The translations under genes were made by a program, and so were the position numbers. DNA of 64,000 nt from Nageia nagi (taxonomy: Eukaryota; Pinophyta). Below, piece by piece: positions 62,447-64,000 of the stretch. Position 1 is the first letter of the stretch; every line of letters starts with the position of its first letter. The stretch is from assembly GCA_050084985.1 (NCBI GenBank), contig JBITNC010000001.1, positions 214,024,001-214,088,000 of the forward strand. Reading direction: 5' to 3'. The notes beneath the pieces were generated by a model that worked only from the letters and a program-made list of their open reading frames with translations, was not told where the DNA came from and searched no databases.

Positions 62447-62626
62447 CTAGCATCATATTTTATGTTAGGGGAAGAAAGGTGACACCTTGGGTCCTTCATT
62501 GCACCATTCTATATGTAAGGAAATTTTCATAGCATGGCATGTAGTTATGGGTGCACTTGAAATAGTTGATCCCCCTTGACCCTCATGACCTTCTTAGTGG
62601 GATTTTCATTCATTGGGTAGAGTAAG
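62447..62626 (+). other. ITS1-like remnant
   Basis: 180 bases directly after the 18S 3' end. By position this is the start of ITS1, but I see no motif that proves it, and no 5.8S follows because the LTR begins at 62627. Confidence 0.4.
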
Positions 62627-64000
62627 TGTTGATTAATATAGCATAACCTCAAAGGATTTGGTCTAGTCATGTTCTCCACTACCTATAATGGTAGGTTCCT
62701 TGAAAGAGCAGAAGATGGTGGAGATGTGCTCATGTTGATTTTCTACTCAATCTTTGGTTTACAGGTTGGTTTCTATTTATATTTAAGGTTAAAATTAATT
62801 AAAAGAAATGAAAAGATAAAGAGTTATAAGAAAGAAATAAATAAAAAAAAAAAATATTAAAACAAGAAATATGCAACCCAAGCACTACCACACGAGTAGC
62901 AATCCATGGCCAAAATTAAGAATAGCAAGCTATCTTGCACCTAGGGTCTCACAATCATAATACACAACCATAATTTAAAGAAAATATTTCATATGTAACA
63001 TTTACTAAAGTAATAAATAGCCACTTTGTTACAAGAGGGCAAAGTATTATCTATTTGTATTATCATATGTGAATATATCTTACAAATTTGGGCAAATTTG
63101 CTAGAATGTCCAACCCTTTTGATCTCTAGAAGTTAGCTATTTATACATCCTTCCCCCCTTCTTAGGTGGTTTTATTTAATTATTATACATAATTACTTGC
63201 ATTTATTGAAATAATTAAAATAGCACTATTTATAATAAATATTACAATTTTATTAGATTACATAATGAATAAGTACCAATAGCATGACTATTTGGGAATT
63301 TACAATTTTTGAACAATCATGTCCATAGAGCTATATTTCTTCTAATATATCATTAACTACTTCTTATTTGGCCCTATAGTTGATTGAATATGGGATTATA
63401 GCTATCAAAATAATTATTTGTTTGCAAATTGATGTGTACAATTTGGTACTATGCTTTATCAATTACTATCTACTTCTCTACAACCTTTATGATTATAGAT
63501 ATCAGTAATTAGAATAATGGTGGTTGGTAAACATTATATCAATTTGGTTCAAGAAGAAACTACCACTATTATGTAGAAATGAGTTGATGTTGACATATTA
63601 ATAGGGCCCTAAGGGTCTAACACTTAAGATAAAATAGACCCTAGGTGTTCCTTGTTATGCATTACTCTTACCTTAGCTTGGTGGGTTCTATTTTCTTTAT
63701 CTAGGCTTTATTGATGATCTATCTCTTTTAATACCTACTAATTTTAGTAAAAAACTATGATATCATCACTTAAAATCAATAGTATAGTCAAAAACTATGA
63801 TATCATCACTCAAAATTGATGGGATCTATTTAATATTTTCATAAATCTTCATCTATCATTACTTATTTTGAGACCCACTAATTTCAATCCAAAACTATGA
63901 CATCATAACTCAAAATTAATGGTATCTATTTGATATTTTCATAAATTTTCACCCACCATTACTTATTCTAGGACTCACTAAATTCAATCAAAAACTATGA
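62627..64000 (-). mobile_element. Partial LTR of the 1.94-kb family, minus orientation, at window end
   Basis: Reverse complement of 44780 back to about 43400, with clear matching blocks (for example CAAATTTGGGCAAATTTGCTA at about 63080-63105 against 44310-44325). The edge is TGTTGATTAA at 62627, the complement of the LTR's CA end. The sequence runs out of the window. It lacks the junction seen inside the six-unit array, so it shows the normal LTR order. The 63-codon plus-strand ORF at 62669 is chance. Confidence 0.85.

Overview
This window looks like repeat-only DNA from the nuclear genome of a land plant, probably a seed plant with a large, heavily methylated genome. The evidence is plant-type Ty3/gypsy (Tat-like) retrotransposons, an 18S rDNA relic that follows the plant 18S order end to end, tandem satellites, and very AT-rich sequence. 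Most broken reading frames keep their frame and carry stops that CAA, CAG, CGA or TGG would give after one C-to-T or G-to-A change. I found no intact host protein gene, tRNA, working rRNA or CRISPR array. The species cannot be named from this sequence.

Layout. Positions 1-1216 are a partial LTR in minus orientation. From 1498 to about 44780 runs a decayed gypsy element in plus orientation (called element 2): gag, protease, an RNase H-like domain ahead of RT, RT, a second RNase H and integrase. Its protease-to-integrase block is tandemly duplicated (about 3003-6474 and 6475-9432). An unrecognised coiled-coil ORF (ORF-X) follows integrase. ORF-X is split by a 20.6 kb Tat-like element in minus orientation (element 1, 11910-32556) with LTRs of about 3 kb. 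Element 1 carries gag, protease, G-patch, RT, RNase H, archaeal-type RNase H and integrase, then an unrecognised 3' ORF with an internally duplicated motif, and remains of an ORF on the opposite strand. Element 2 ends in a six-unit array (34995-44159, unit about 1528 bp) that amplifies the junction between internal region and LTR, followed by the rest of a full 1.94 kb LTR (42844-44780).

To the right lie satellite-like DNA, a 24-bp minisatellite (45143-45802), and a large inverted satellite structure: about 10 units of 350 bp in one direction (46045-50150), a non-satellite centre, and about 14 units in the other direction (51001-56325). Next come a region resembling a decayed rDNA spacer with sub-repeats (56326-58004) and a nearly full-length 18S rDNA pseudogene (58005-62446). 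The 18S relic is interrupted by a young, compact, gag-only LTR element (59460-62095) with LTRs identical by eye and a 5-bp target duplication. After a short ITS1-like stretch the window ends in another minus-oriented copy of the 1.94 kb LTR family (62627-64000).

Order of events that fits the nesting: satellite and rDNA relics are oldest; element 2 landed next to satellite DNA and was rearranged; element 1 inserted into element 2; the gag-only element inserted last. Only that last element looks recently active.
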